Positions 9,678 to 19,560 are shown, counted from the stretch's first letter. The stretch is DNA of 64,000 bases from Planctomycetota bacterium (GCA_019456255.1 VRUG01000004.1:124001-188000), one strand, 5' to 3'. Notes: generated by a model not told the origin, from the sequence alone. Numbers and translations are program-made.

Positions 9678-9765
9678 TTTCGCGACCATACCAACAAATT
9701 ACACCCGTAAACAGCTCTAAAAGTGACGATTTGGCCGCTTAAATGCCGTTTGGGGCGGATTTTCA

Positions 9766-9794
9766 TTGACTAATCACAGCTTCTACAATAGACT
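9766..9794 (+). promoter_or_regulatory. sigma-70-type promoter for argB
   Basis: TTGACT (9766), 17 bases, TAGACT (9789), placed about 30 bases before the argB start codon and its AAGGAG site. Confidence 0.6.
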
Positions 9795-9824
9795 TATCGC
9801 CTTGTTTTTAAGGAGTTTTCAGAC

Positions 9825-10700
9825 ATGCAGGAAGCGATTGCAAAAGCAGCGGCCTTGATCGAGGCCATGGGATACATAAAGAAGTTTCGCGGCAAGATTG
9901 TTGTCGTCAAGCTGGGCGGTTCCGTTCTGGATAATCCCGATTTGCAGAAGAAAATACTCACTGATATAGCTTTCATGGCAACTGTCGGCATACGACCGGT
10001 CATCGTACACGGTGGAGGAAAAGCCATAACACGAGCAATGGACAACGCGGGAATCGAAGTGCAGTGGGTAAAGGGACGACGATACACCGATAAGCGAACG
10101 CTCGCGATAGCTGAACATACTTTAGTTAATGAAATTAATATTCCGATTTGCGAAACGCTAAACGAACTCGGAAACACCGCAACCGGTATGCATACTCTGG
10201 GCTCATGCGTATTATTCGCTGAGCCTTTGCGACTCGAAGCAGAAGATGGACGAAAACTTGACCTCGGACTGGTCGGTAAAATGACCGAAGTTAACGGACA
10301 CATACTAAAAACCCTGTGTGAAAACGGAACTATTCCGGTTATTGCACCTGTCGCACAAGGAAAAAAAGGTGGAAAGTTAAATGTAAACGCTGACACCGCC
10401 GCCGGTATGGTAGCTGCTGCTCTCAACGCCGAAAAACTCGTCATGGTTAGTGACACACACGGTGTACGAAGTGACATCAACGACCCGGACAGCAGGGTTT
10501 CGAGCCTCGATGAAGAAAAAATAAAAAATATGGTTGAATCTGAAGTAATAGGAGGAGCTATGCTGCCGAAAATAGAAGCCTGCGTAACTGCTTTAGATGC
10601 CGGTGTAAAAAAAGCTCATATTATTGACGGACGAATAGGACATTCGCTGCTGCTCGAAATATATACCGACGAGGGTGTCGGAACTCAGATTCTAAGATAA
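9825..10700 (+). CDS. argB: acetylglutamate kinase
   Basis: This enzyme phosphorylates N-acetylglutamate in the second step of arginine synthesis. The 291-residue protein carries VVVKLGGSVLDN, VIVHGGGKAIT, the substrate segment LNVNADTAAGMVAAAL and GGAMLPKIEACV, all standard for ArgB. An N-terminal helix (about 25 residues before VVVKLGG) is of the kind seen in arginine-inhibited hexameric ArgB, so feedback inhibition is plausible. It heads an operon with a small membrane protein, argD and argF. Confidence 0.95.
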   Translation: MQEAIAKAAALIEAMGYIKKFRGKIVVVKLGGSVLDNPDLQKKILTDIAFMATVGIRPVIVHGGGKAITRAMDNAGIEVQWVKGRRYTDKRTLAIAEHTLVNEINIPICETLNELGNTATGMHTLGSCVLFAEPLRLEAEDGRKLDLGLVGKMTEVNGHILKTLCENGTIPVIAPVAQGKKGGKLNVNADTAAGMVAAALNAEKLVMVSDTHGVRSDINDPDSRVSSLDEEKIKNMVESEVIGGAMLPKIEACVTALDAGVKKAHIIDGRIGHSLLLEIYTDEGVGTQILR

Positions 10701-10716
10701 TGCGGAGATAACATAC

Positions 10717-10932
10717 ATGCCAGCTGACGTTTTAGCTTTTGGCCAAATCGGCTTTTATGAATCGCTGGTACTGCTTATGGTATTCTTCGTAGTATTCGTG
10801 ATTCCGTCGGCTATTGCTCTGGTACTTATGATTTATGCCGTAAGGAGCAAAAAGAAAATTCAAATTCTCGAAGAAAAATTGAAAATGACAAGTGAAGAAA
10901 CTAAAAAAGTTGAATCAATAGTGAAAGATTAA
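10717..10932 (+). CDS. small membrane protein of the arg operon
   Basis: A 71-residue protein with one or two membrane segments (residues 13-43, very rich in V, F, L and I) and a charged, probably coiled-coil tail (KKIQILEEKLKMTSEETKK). It lies 16 bases after argB and 4 bases before argD, so it must be cotranscribed with them. I do not recognise a family. The form, an N-terminal anchor with a short cytoplasmic helix, is common among small proteins of unknown function. Confidence 0.7.
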   Translation: MPADVLAFGQIGFYESLVLLMVFFVVFVIPSAIALVLMIYAVRSKKKIQILEEKLKMTSEETKKVESIVKD

Positions 10933-10936
10933 AATT

Positions 10937-12118
10937 ATGACAACTAACGAAGTAATTGAAATGTTTGACAAATACGTAATTGCAAACTACGGACGACTGC
11001 CGCGAGTAATTACCAAGGGCCAGGGATGCTACCTCTACGACAACGAAGGAAATAAAATCCTCGACATGTTCCCGGGATGGGCCGTCAGCGGCTTGGGACA
11101 TTGCCATCCGAAGGTAGTAGACGCTCTGCGCCACCAGGCCGGCGAACTGCTACATATTGACAATACCTTCTATTCCGAGCCGCAGGGAAATCTGGCAAAG
11201 CTACTGAGTGAACGGGCTTTCGGAGGAAAATGCTTTTTCTGCAATAGCGGCGCCGAAGCAAACGAAGCGGCGATGAAACTGGCACGTCTCGCAACCGAAA
11301 AAGGTAAATACAAATTCATCACCGCAGAAGGAAGCTTTCATGGCCGAACCTTCGCGACAGTTACCGCTACCGCGCAGCCTAAATATCACGAAGGGTTTCT
11401 CCCACTGCTCCCGGGTTTCATTTATGTACCATTCAACGACATCGAAGCAATGGAAAACGCTTTCGACGACGAAGTTGCTGCCGTACTGATTGAGCCTATA
11501 CAAGGTGAAGGCGGTATCAATATCGCTTCTAATGAATACCTCGCGCGAATTCGCCAGCTTTGCGACGAAAACGGCGCCATAATGATTCTCGATGAGGTCC
11601 AGACCGGCATCGGACGAACAGGAAAATGGTTCGGATACCAACACAGTGACACCGTGCCCGATATCATAACAATGGCAAAGGCACTCGGAGGCGGAGTCGC
11701 TATCGGTGCAATGATGGCAAAAAATGAAGTCGCCGAAAAACTGGTTCCCGGAAAGCACGCTTCGACTTTCGGCGGAAACTCACTCGCCTGCGCCGCTGGC
11801 ATCGCCGTCATCGAAGCTATCGAAGAAGATGACCTCCTGCAAAACGCAATCGACATCGGGCAATACACTCAGGAAAAATTAAATCAACTCGCCGACAAGC
11901 ATGACATAATCGACCACGTACGAGGTGTCGGCCTGATGATTGGCGTTCAGCTAAAAATTAACGGAAGCGACATCGTCAGCAAGTGCCTCGAAAACGGACT
12001 GCGTATAAATTGTACCAACGAAACAGTACTGCGATTTATGCCGGCAATGATTACGACGAAAAGTCAGATAGATGACGCAATTGAAATTTTAGATAATGTG
12101 TTAAGTGCAGGTGTATGA
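10937..12118 (+). CDS. argD: acetylornithine aminotransferase
   Basis: A PLP-dependent class III aminotransferase that makes N-acetylornithine from the semialdehyde. It shows NSGAEANEAAMKLAR, the SFHGRTFATVTATAQPKY block, ILDEVQTGIGRTG and the PLP lysine in TMAKALGGGV. At 393 residues it has normal length. Its stop overlaps the argF start (ATGA), a sign of translational coupling. Some homologues also act in lysine synthesis (N-succinyl-diaminopimelate). Confidence 0.95.
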   Translation: MTTNEVIEMFDKYVIANYGRLPRVITKGQGCYLYDNEGNKILDMFPGWAVSGLGHCHPKVVDALRHQAGELLHIDNTFYSEPQGNLAKLLSERAFGGKCFFCNSGAEANEAAMKLARLATEKGKYKFITAEGSFHGRTFATVTATAQPKYHEGFLPLLPGFIYVPFNDIEAMENAFDDEVAAVLIEPIQGEGGINIASNEYLARIRQLCDENGAIMILDEVQTGIGRTGKWFGYQHSDTVPDIITMAKALGGGVAIGAMMAKNEVAEKLVPGKHASTFGGNSLACAAGIAVIEAIEEDDLLQNAIDIGQYTQEKLNQLADKHDIIDHVRGVGLMIGVQLKINGSDIVSKCLENGLRINCTNETVLRFMPAMITTKSQIDDAIEILDNVLSAGV

Positions 12119-13029
12119 TGAAAGATTTTATCTCGATAAATAGTTGTTCCTCCGAGCAGCTAAACGAATTACTCGATCTGAGTATCGAACTGAAAAAACT
12201 TTACAAAAGCGGAGACCGTGACCTCTGTCTCGCAGGAAAAACTCTGATTATGCTTTTTGAAAAGCCGAGCCTGCGAACACGAATGAGTTTCCAGGTCGCT
12301 ATGACAAATCTCGGCGGCAGCGGTATCTACGTCAAACCAGAAGATATAGGCGGTATCGGAAAACGTGAACCTGTAAAAGATATCGCACGCGTTCTAAGCC
12401 GATACGCACACGGTATTATGGCAAGGACTTTCGAGCATGACACCGTCACGCAACTGGCTAAATACGCCCAGGTGCCTGTAATTAACGCCCTGACTGACTG
12501 GTCACATCCATGCCAGGCGATGGCAGACGTACTGACCATCCGTGAACACAAGGGAAAACTCAACGGCATAAAAATCGCATACATCGGTGACGGAAACAAC
12601 ATGGCACGCTCACTTGCTTTTGTCTGCGCAAAGTTAGATATGAAATTAGCCCTCGCCGCGCCAGCAGGTTACCAACTCGACGACGACTCAATAAAAATTG
12701 CAAACGACGTTGCCCCCGGCACCGTCACTTCAACCAACGACCCAGCCTGCGCTGTCACCGATGCAGACATCGTCTACACCGACACTTGGACAAGCATGGG
12801 ACAGGAAGATGAAAAGCAAAAACGTATCAAGGACTTCGAGGGCTTCCAGGTAAACACCGAACTGTTAAAGTCGGCACCAAAAGACGCCAAGATCATGCAC
12901 TGCCTGCCCGCATATCGCGGACTCGAAATTACCGACGAAGTCATCGAATCTGATAATTCAATAATCTTCGACCAGTCGGAAAATCGCCTCCACTTCCAGC
13001 GGGCACTGCTAAAAAAACTCTTAAGCTGA
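12115..13029 (+). CDS. argF: ornithine carbamoyltransferase
   Basis: This enzyme makes citrulline from ornithine and carbamoyl phosphate. The carbamoyl-phosphate motif reads SLRTRMSF (the usual STRTR has Leu in place of the first Thr), followed by HPCQAMADV and HCLPAYRGLEIT, where Cys and the HCLP loop bind ornithine. A Leu instead of Thr in S-T-R-T-R is a mild deviation. ATG at 12115 overlaps the argD stop; a second ATG follows at 12118. At 304 residues it has the normal length. AOTCase or SOTCase variants exist and cannot be fully excluded. Confidence 0.92.
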   Translation: MMKDFISINSCSSEQLNELLDLSIELKKLYKSGDRDLCLAGKTLIMLFEKPSLRTRMSFQVAMTNLGGSGIYVKPEDIGGIGKREPVKDIARVLSRYAHGIMARTFEHDTVTQLAKYAQVPVINALTDWSHPCQAMADVLTIREHKGKLNGIKIAYIGDGNNMARSLAFVCAKLDMKLALAAPAGYQLDDDSIKIANDVAPGTVTSTNDPACAVTDADIVYTDTWTSMGQEDEKQKRIKDFEGFQVNTELLKSAPKDAKIMHCLPAYRGLEITDEVIESDNSIIFDQSENRLHFQRALLKKLLS

Positions 13030-13083
13030 AGCAAAAATTATGGTAGAATTATTTCTTTATATCTTTAGGGACCGTAAAGAACT

Positions 13084-14178
13084 ATGAAAGAAAGTCTTGT
13101 GCAATGGACACTATTGAATAACCCCGACTTCTTGGGGAGATGCTTGGATTTCAGGATAGCCTCTAAAATTGGGCAGGAGATTACCACCGACTTTGGACGA
13201 ATCGACTTCGTGGTCGAGGATGTTAAGAAGAATCAGCTAATTGTAGAATTAGAAACCATTCTCGACACCAAACCCAAATTAGATTATTGCTTTAGCCAAG
13301 TCATAAGATATAAAAATGTCCAATTCTCGAAAAAAACTACTTATTGCATACTGTATGCTGCGGAAACACAGTCCCCCAACAAGCAAATAGTTAGAAACTT
13401 TGGTAACAAAAACGATGTTCTTATACGCACGTACTCGCTAAATAAAGTAAAAGGACTGTACGCACAAACTGTGGAAAGACTGAGTCTAAGCTTTGGATTA
13501 GCATTACCCGAACCAAAGAACTACACAATTTGTTTTCTAAGGTGGCTGAACAAAATATTGATGCCCTTTTCAAACTTCAAAAGAGTAATACTCACAAAAA
13601 ATGAGTTAGCCAAATATTTTACCTCTCACAGGACAACCAATTTTAAATGTTATCTGAAATTAGCTTTAGATTTCGAGATGGTCGAGCCACATAAGGACCG
13701 CTACAAAATAACCGCAAATGGACAAGACTACATAAGCAATTTCAGTCCTTATGTATTCAACTCTTCGCCTAAACAACTTCCCTCAATTGATTTAATGAAT
13801 GAGCAAAAACGGCTGTTGCTCAAAATTCTAACCAACGGAAACTGGACTGTTCATAAAATAAATATCTATTGGTTTTTAAGGTTTCTCGAAGTTACAAACG
13901 GAGAATGGATACCTAACATGAAAGATTTCGCACAAGAGAAGCTGGATTTAGCAAATGGTCTATTCGGAGTCTCATACAAAAAACGAACCATGTATGAACT
14001 GCTTAATTTTACATATAATTTCTGCTCAGAATTAGAATTAGTCGAGAGAGTGAAATCAGGCGGAATGTATGACAGGGTATACCTGACACCTTTAGGGGTA
14101 GAAGTAAACAATATTTTCAGCCTTGACCTGCTGGCTAAGAAAAGCAGGCTTAACCTAAGCTTTAAGTTTCTGGAATAA
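13084..14178 (+). CDS. possible PD-(D/E)XK nuclease with winged-helix domains
   Basis: I do not recognise this 364-residue protein as a named family. Residues 28-60 read GQEITTDFGRIDFVVED and then QLIVELET, the layout of a PD-(D/E)XK nuclease core (Asp, then E-x-E on the next strand). Two later segments look like winged helices: LALDFEMVEPHKDRYKITANG (about 197-217) and SELELVERVKSGGMYDRVYL (about 315-335). A DNA-binding or DNA-cutting role is therefore plausible. The stop overlaps the next start (TAATG), so the two genes form a unit. Codon use is more AT-rich than in argF and rdgB on either side, suggesting acquisition. No methyltransferase is adjacent. Confidence 0.6.
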   Translation: MKESLVQWTLLNNPDFLGRCLDFRIASKIGQEITTDFGRIDFVVEDVKKNQLIVELETILDTKPKLDYCFSQVIRYKNVQFSKKTTYCILYAAETQSPNKQIVRNFGNKNDVLIRTYSLNKVKGLYAQTVERLSLSFGLALPEPKNYTICFLRWLNKILMPFSNFKRVILTKNELAKYFTSHRTTNFKCYLKLALDFEMVEPHKDRYKITANGQDYISNFSPYVFNSSPKQLPSIDLMNEQKRLLLKILTNGNWTVHKINIYWFLRFLEVTNGEWIPNMKDFAQEKLDLANGLFGVSYKKRTMYELLNFTYNFCSELELVERVKSGGMYDRVYLTPLGVEVNNIFSLDLLAKKSRLNLSFKFLE

Positions 14179-14456
14179 TGGACGACACATATTTACCAGA
14201 TTATATCAGAGAAAACTATAACGTCTTTGACAGATTTACGTTTGATTATCTTTTCAAAAGACTTTTAGCTGATGGCTATGACAACAAAGATGCGAAAGAT
14301 ATAATACTATATAACTGTGCTCTTAGCACATTGGTTACACAAGAGAGAATTGATAATGATTATTACCTGGAAATATCAACAAATAGCGGAATGGCTCCGG
14401 ATCTCTTAAAAGTTTATAGAGAAGAATTTAATAAGGCAACATTTAATAAAAATTAA
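14178..14456 (+). CDS. unknown 92-residue protein coupled to the nuclease-like gene
   Basis: A small acidic, mostly helical protein (start MDDTYLPDYIRENYNVFD). Its ATG shares a base with the stop of the preceding gene, so translation is probably coupled. I recognise no domain. As the second member of a two-gene cassette it could be a partner subunit, inhibitor or antitoxin-like regulator of the nuclease-like protein; that is a guess from position only. Confidence 0.6.
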   Translation: MDDTYLPDYIRENYNVFDRFTFDYLFKRLLADGYDNKDAKDIILYNCALSTLVTQERIDNDYYLEISTNSGMAPDLLKVYREEFNKATFNKN

Positions 14457-14490
14457 TGTTTTGCAACACCTATAATTTTTTAAGCTGATT

Positions 14491-15117
14491 ATGACTCAAC
14501 AAATACTCATCGCGACAACTAATCCCGGCAAGGCAGCAGAACTGCAAGCCATGCTCACAGGAAATGTCCAATGGCTCACACTCAAAGACTTTGAAAACAT
14601 TCCCGAAATCGAAGAAGACGGAAATACATTTGCCGAAAACGCGCAAAAAAAAGCTTTAGGCTACGCAAAGGCTACCGGACTCTGGACAATCGCTGATGAC
14701 TCAGGACTTGTCGTCGATGCACTCGACGGTCAGCCCGGAATTAAAAGCGCACGCTTCAGCGGCGAAAAAAACGCCGACAAAACCTTGATCGACCACAAAA
14801 ATATCGCAAAGGTCCTTGAATTACTAAAAGATACACCACCGGAAAAAAGAACCGCAAGATTCGTATGTCACCTCTGCCTTGCAGGCACAGACGAGGTATT
14901 ATTGGAAACAAAAGGCACTTTAGAAGGGTTTATCGCTCAAAAACAGGTAGGGGAAAACGGCTTTGGATACGATCCTATCTTCTTTTTACCCCAAAAAAAC
15001 AAAACTGTCGCACAAATGCATAAAAAAGAAAAAAATTCTATCTCGCATCGAGGCAACGCCATTAAGGCTCTCAAACCTTTATTAAATCAGCTCTTAGAGA
15101 AAATCAACAACACGTAA
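14491..15117 (+). CDS. rdgB: XTP/dITP pyrophosphatase
   Basis: A house-cleaning enzyme of the HAM1/RdgB family that hydrolyses dITP, XTP and related nucleotides to monophosphates. Family motifs are clear: ATTNPGKAAEL at the N-terminus, EDGNTFAENAQKKA, the catalytic WTIADDSGLVVDALDG, and GENGFGYDPIFFLP with SHRGNAIKAL at the end. Length (208 residues) is normal. Confidence 0.94.
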   Translation: MTQQILIATTNPGKAAELQAMLTGNVQWLTLKDFENIPEIEEDGNTFAENAQKKALGYAKATGLWTIADDSGLVVDALDGQPGIKSARFSGEKNADKTLIDHKNIAKVLELLKDTPPEKRTARFVCHLCLAGTDEVLLETKGTLEGFIAQKQVGENGFGYDPIFFLPQKNKTVAQMHKKEKNSISHRGNAIKALKPLLNQLLEKINNT

Positions 15118-15129
15118 ATTTGATTTTGC

Positions 15130-15158
15130 TTGACAATTATCGCTCCTGACTGTATTTA
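15130..15158 (+). promoter_or_regulatory. sigma-70-type promoter before topA
   Basis: A perfect TTGACA (15130) is followed after 17 bases by TATTTA (15153), about 85 bases before the topA start. The -35 is strong and the -10 moderate. Confidence 0.5.
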
Positions 15159-15244
15159 TCCATTTCTAAATTTATTGGACAAAAGAGCCGATGGTGTAAA
15201 TTACAGCAAACTTTCTTAAACTGACTTGTGGTAAATACTTAGAT

Positions 15245-17653
15245 ATGCCGAAACCGAAAGCAAAAAGAAAATCGTTAGTTATCGTTGAGTCACCCGCAAA
15301 GTGCCGAACGATAAACAAATATCTCGGCCCGGACTTCAACGTCGTAGCTTCGATGGGACACGTCAGGGACCTGCCTTCAAAGGGCATCAACGTTGACATC
15401 GAAAATAATTTTGAGCCCACATACGATATAACACCCGGAAAAAAGCGAACCGTCATCTCACTAAAAGCTGCCGCGAAAAAATGCGACACCCTATATCTCG
15501 CTACCGACCTTGACCGCGAAGGAGAAGCTATCGCATGGCATCTCGCCGAAATATTAGGTTTCGACGAAGACAAAACATACCGCGTCATCTTCAACGCCAT
15601 AACAAAACAGGCCATAACCGCTGCTTTCGCAAAACCGGGAAAACTCGACATGGACAAGGTCATGGCACAACAAGCCAGGCGAATACTCGACAGAATCGTC
15701 GGGTATCAGATGTCACCGCTGCTATGGAAGAAAGTAGCAAGAGGACTAAGTGCCGGACGGGTGCAATCGGTCGCAGTAAAAATGGTCGTAGAAAGAGAAA
15801 AAGAAATTCGAGCCTTCGACCCCGTCGAATATTGGCTGATACCTGCCGTCTTTAGTACCGATACTAAAACCGATTACAGCAAGGACTGGGAAAAATTCAT
15901 CTCCACAAAAGATGAAAAAGATAATCCACCTACAATCATAGAACAAAACAAATGGCTCGCTGAGCGAAATGCTTTCAAGGCCGAAATTACAAAAATAGAC
16001 GATAAAAAGTACGAAGCTTCAAACAAAACGCAAGCCGACAAAATCTTTAACGCTTTAAACGACACCGAATTCAAAATTGCTGACCTGCAGAAAAAGGAAT
16101 CTTCTTCGAGACCCTCACCACCATTTATTACATCAACCCTCCAGCAAGCCGCTTCAAACAGACTTAGCTTCGGCGCAAAAAGAACTATGCAGACCGCTCA
16201 GCAGCTATACGAAGGTATCGATTTAGGCTCAATGGGCTCATTAGGCATGATTACCTATATGAGAACCGACAGCACGCACATATCGCCCGAAGCACTCGTA
16301 GAAGCTCGCAATTTTATATCAAATAACTTCGGACCGCAGTACATTCCGGAAAAAGCAAATGTATACACCTCCAAAAAATCCGCTCAGCAGGCACATGAAG
16401 CAATACGGCCAACAGACATCGACCTGACTCCAGATGAAATAAAGTCACACCTCACCGACGCGCAGTATAAACTTTACGACCTCATCTGGAGACGCTTCAC
16501 ATCTTCACAAATGTCAGCGGCAAAGTGGGACGTCACAAATGTTGATGTCACCGCACAAACTTCTATCGGAACATGTCACTATCGAACCACTGGAAGAGTA
16601 CTGGTCTTTGACGGATTCACAAAAGTCTGGTACACAACATCAAACCATCCGCAACTGCCGGAAATGCAAGTTGGACAACAGCTCCAGCCAGTAGATATAA
16701 GCCCGCAGCAGCATTTCACAAAACCGCCGTCGCGTTTCAACGAAGCTTCACTCGTAAAGGCACTCGAAAAAGAAGGTATCGGACGACCAAGTACATACGC
16801 ATCAATCATCAGTACTATTCAGGACAGAAAATATGTCGAGCAGGAACAGAGAAGATTTTACGCCACCGACCTCGGAATAGTCGTAACAGATAAACTAAAC
16901 GAGTATTTCTCGAAAATAATGGACGTCGAATTCACCCGCCACATGGAGGACCAGCTTGATAAGATAGAAGAGCAGCATCTTGACTGGGTCAGCGTACTGA
17001 AAGAATTTTACGGACCATTCAAGAAAACTCTCGACACCGCTCTCGCGGAAATGAAACACGCAAAGGCAGAAACCTCGCCAAGTGAATATACCTGCCCGGA
17101 CTGCAACGCTGAAATGGTATACCGATTCGGAAAGAACGGCAGATTTTTAAGCTGCTCACTATATCCAGAATGCAAATACGCCTGTCCTTGCGACAGGGAC
17201 GGAAAAATGATGGAACCAAAGCCAAGCGAACATAAGTGCCCGAATTGCAAAAAAGACATGATCGAAAAATTCGGAAGATTCGGAAAGTTCCTCGGATGCG
17301 AAGGATACCCCGAATGCAAAACTATCATGAGTATCGATAAAGACGGAAACGTCCTGCCCCCAAAACCGCCACCGGAACCAACAGGAGTAAAATGCTATAA
17401 ATGTCACAAAACTAAAGGCGGTGAACTCGTTATAAGGCAAAGCAAACGCGGACCTTTCATGGGATGCAACAAGTTTCCAAAGTGCAGAACCATTATAAGT
17501 ATCAAAAAATTGGACGAACTCAAAGAGATGCAGGAAAAAGGTATCTGGCCTCCCGAAACTTACGAACTCGCTGACGAAATGCTCGGAAGAAAAAAAGCTA
17601 AGAAAACCACTAAAAAGACCGCTAAAAAAACTGCAAAAAAGACCAAGGCATAA
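15245..17653 (+). CDS. topA: DNA topoisomerase I
   Basis: Type IA topoisomerase that relaxes negatively supercoiled DNA. The TOPRIM domain begins LVIVESPAKCRTINKYLG and contains ATDLDREGEAIAWHL; the catalytic tyrosine lies in GMITYMRTDSTH (about residue 340). Three C-terminal zinc-ribbon modules are visible (CPDCNAEM, CPNCKKDM, and CYKCHKTK with CNKFPKC). The protein ends in a Lys/Thr/Ala-rich tail rich in KKTAKKT repeats, probably a nonspecific DNA-binding tail. At 802 residues it has normal length. Confidence 0.97.
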   Translation: MPKPKAKRKSLVIVESPAKCRTINKYLGPDFNVVASMGHVRDLPSKGINVDIENNFEPTYDITPGKKRTVISLKAAAKKCDTLYLATDLDREGEAIAWHLAEILGFDEDKTYRVIFNAITKQAITAAFAKPGKLDMDKVMAQQARRILDRIVGYQMSPLLWKKVARGLSAGRVQSVAVKMVVEREKEIRAFDPVEYWLIPAVFSTDTKTDYSKDWEKFISTKDEKDNPPTIIEQNKWLAERNAFKAEITKIDDKKYEASNKTQADKIFNALNDTEFKIADLQKKESSSRPSPPFITSTLQQAASNRLSFGAKRTMQTAQQLYEGIDLGSMGSLGMITYMRTDSTHISPEALVEARNFISNNFGPQYIPEKANVYTSKKSAQQAHEAIRPTDIDLTPDEIKSHLTDAQYKLYDLIWRRFTSSQMSAAKWDVTNVDVTAQTSIGTCHYRTTGRVLVFDGFTKVWYTTSNHPQLPEMQVGQQLQPVDISPQQHFTKPPSRFNEASLVKALEKEGIGRPSTYASIISTIQDRKYVEQEQRRFYATDLGIVVTDKLNEYFSKIMDVEFTRHMEDQLDKIEEQHLDWVSVLKEFYGPFKKTLDTALAEMKHAKAETSPSEYTCPDCNAEMVYRFGKNGRFLSCSLYPECKYACPCDRDGKMMEPKPSEHKCPNCKKDMIEKFGRFGKFLGCEGYPECKTIMSIDKDGNVLPPKPPPEPTGVKCYKCHKTKGGELVIRQSKRGPFMGCNKFPKCRTIISIKKLDELKEMQEKGIWPPETYELADEMLGRKKAKKTTKKTAKKTAKKTKA

Positions 17654-17716
17654 AACCGCAAATCTGTTATAATCGTGCCATTATCAAAAGAGACTTAATA
17701 TCAGGAGTGTGAGATA

Positions 17717-18037
17717 ATGGACGAACAAAACAACATAGAAACAAAATCCCTCGAAACCGTGGAACCGATAGGCGCCAGAGTATTGATACGAAAGGACCAG
17801 GACAAAAAACAGACCAGAGGCGGAATCCAACTGCCGGACAACATTGAAATCCCAACCATAACAGGAAGAATCGTAGCTATATCTGCAGAAATAGAAAATT
17901 CATCAGACATTCCCCTCCGTCAATACGACAAAGTGCTATTCAACCCAAAAGGGGCAATTCCTGTAGATTTCGAAGGTGACAATAGACTCTTCGTCGTTGA
18001 AGTCGAAAACGTCGTTGCTGTCTTTAGAAAAAATTAA
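17717..18037 (+). CDS. GroES-like co-chaperonin family protein
   Basis: A 106-residue protein with a chaperonin-10 fold pattern: EPIGARVLIRKDQD, then TRGGIQLPDN (mobile loop position), TGRIVAISAE, YDKVLFNPKGAIPVDFEG and VVAVFRKN. No groEL is adjacent, so this is probably a divergent paralogue rather than the main GroES. An AGGAGTG ribosome binding site precedes the ATG. Confidence 0.8.
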   Translation: MDEQNNIETKSLETVEPIGARVLIRKDQDKKQTRGGIQLPDNIEIPTITGRIVAISAEIENSSDIPLRQYDKVLFNPKGAIPVDFEGDNRLFVVEVENVVAVFRKN

Positions 18038-18081
18038 AATCCTTACTAAATCATTTTAATGCAAATCTTGGGAGATATATT

Positions 18082-19518
18082 ATGAAAATCTTTAAGACGA
18101 ATTGGAAAAATTACGTTTGGGCATGCTCTTTTATTGCACTCTTCTTTTACTCGGCAATTTCCCAGGCAGCAGGCCAGCAAAAGATTTTAAAAGAAGCTAC
18201 TGTGTATATGACTGCAAAATCGACAGAGCATCTATTGGCCAATCGCGGGAATCGTGCCTTTGAAACACTTGCTCAGCCGGACGAAAACTACCCCACTATT
18301 ATGATTGATATCGACAAAACTTTCCAAACCATCGAAGGTTTTGGAGGTGCATTTACCGATGCCTCTGCGATTGTCTTTGCAAAGTTGTCAAAAGAGAAAC
18401 AGGAAGAGTTTTTGAAAGCATGCTTTGACCCGGACGAGGGCAACGGATATACGTTGTGCAGAACCACTATCCATAGCTGTGATTATTCCGACGAACAGTA
18501 CACATATGCCGAAAAACCAGATGACATCAATTTGAAACATTTCACTATTGACCATGACCGCAAATACCGTCTTCCTTTTATCAAAAGAGCATTAAAAGCT
18601 GCCAAAGGAAACATAAAAATTTATGCTTCACCATGGAGCCCACCGTCATGGATGAAGACAAATGGTGAAATGCTTCATGGCGGAAAACTAAAACCACAGT
18701 ATTTTCAAACATGGGCCGATTATTTTGTCAAATATGTCAAGGCTTACGAGAAAGAGGGTATTCCTATGTGGGGCCTTACCGTTCAAAATGAACCAATGGC
18801 TGTGCAGGTCTGGGAATCCTGTGTTTTTACCGCCCAGGAAGAACGCGACTTTGTGCGAGATTACCTGGGACCAACTCTGAAAAATAATGGGCTCTCAAAT
18901 CTGAAACTCATGATATGGGATCACAACAGAGGCGTCATGTATCAACGGGCTGAAGTCATATATGATGACCCTAAAGCTTCTCAATATGTTTATGGTATGG
19001 CTTTTCATTATTATGTCGGAGACCATTTTGACAATGTAAGGATGGTACATGACGCATTTCCAGACAAAAAATTGATCTATACAGAGGCGGGAATGCGAGG
19101 TGATTGGGAAACTGCCGTTCGCGTTGCCAAAAATATGATCATCGACCTGAACAACTGGACCAATGGATGGACATATTGGAACTTACTGCTCGATGAAAAT
19201 CGAGGACCACGACATGCAGGAGGCCTGGGTGGGACAAATATTGTTACTGCAAATACTAAAACAGGTGAACTCTTGTTTAATCCTCCGTTTTACTACTTTG
19301 GACACTTTTCTCGTTTTATCAAACCAGACGCAAAGAGGATTGCCTGTACATCAAACAGTGATGACTTTTTAGCAACTGCTTTCATCAATGTTGACAATAA
19401 AGTCGCTGTCGTAATTCTAAATCTAAGCGACGCTGACCGCATCTTTCAGCTTTGGGTAGGTGGAAAAGTACTTAAATATTCCGCTCCACCGAAAGCCATT
19501 ATTACTATGGTATTTTAA
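18082..19518 (+). CDS. secreted GH30-family glycoside hydrolase
   Basis: An exported glycosidase of 478 residues with an N-terminal signal peptide (about 28 residues, ending near SQAAGQ). GH30 features are visible: TIEGFGGAFTDASA, SPWSPPSWMKTNGEM, the acid/base glutamate in TVQNEPMAVQVWESC and the nucleophile glutamate in LIYTEAGMRGDWE. A short beta-sandwich side domain ends the protein (KVAVVILNLSD). GH30 members cleave glucosylceramide, beta-1,6-glucans or xylan; the substrate is not clear here. It stands alone before a hairpin. Confidence 0.9.
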   Translation: MKIFKTNWKNYVWACSFIALFFYSAISQAAGQQKILKEATVYMTAKSTEHLLANRGNRAFETLAQPDENYPTIMIDIDKTFQTIEGFGGAFTDASAIVFAKLSKEKQEEFLKACFDPDEGNGYTLCRTTIHSCDYSDEQYTYAEKPDDINLKHFTIDHDRKYRLPFIKRALKAAKGNIKIYASPWSPPSWMKTNGEMLHGGKLKPQYFQTWADYFVKYVKAYEKEGIPMWGLTVQNEPMAVQVWESCVFTAQEERDFVRDYLGPTLKNNGLSNLKLMIWDHNRGVMYQRAEVIYDDPKASQYVYGMAFHYYVGDHFDNVRMVHDAFPDKKLIYTEAGMRGDWETAVRVAKNMIIDLNNWTNGWTYWNLLLDENRGPRHAGGLGGTNIVTANTKTGELLFNPPFYYFGHFSRFIKPDAKRIACTSNSDDFLATAFINVDNKVAVVILNLSDADRIFQLWVGGKVLKYSAPPKAIITMVF

Positions 19519-19560
19519 AACTAAGCGATAGCTAACAAGATAGCACCAAATAAAAAATTA

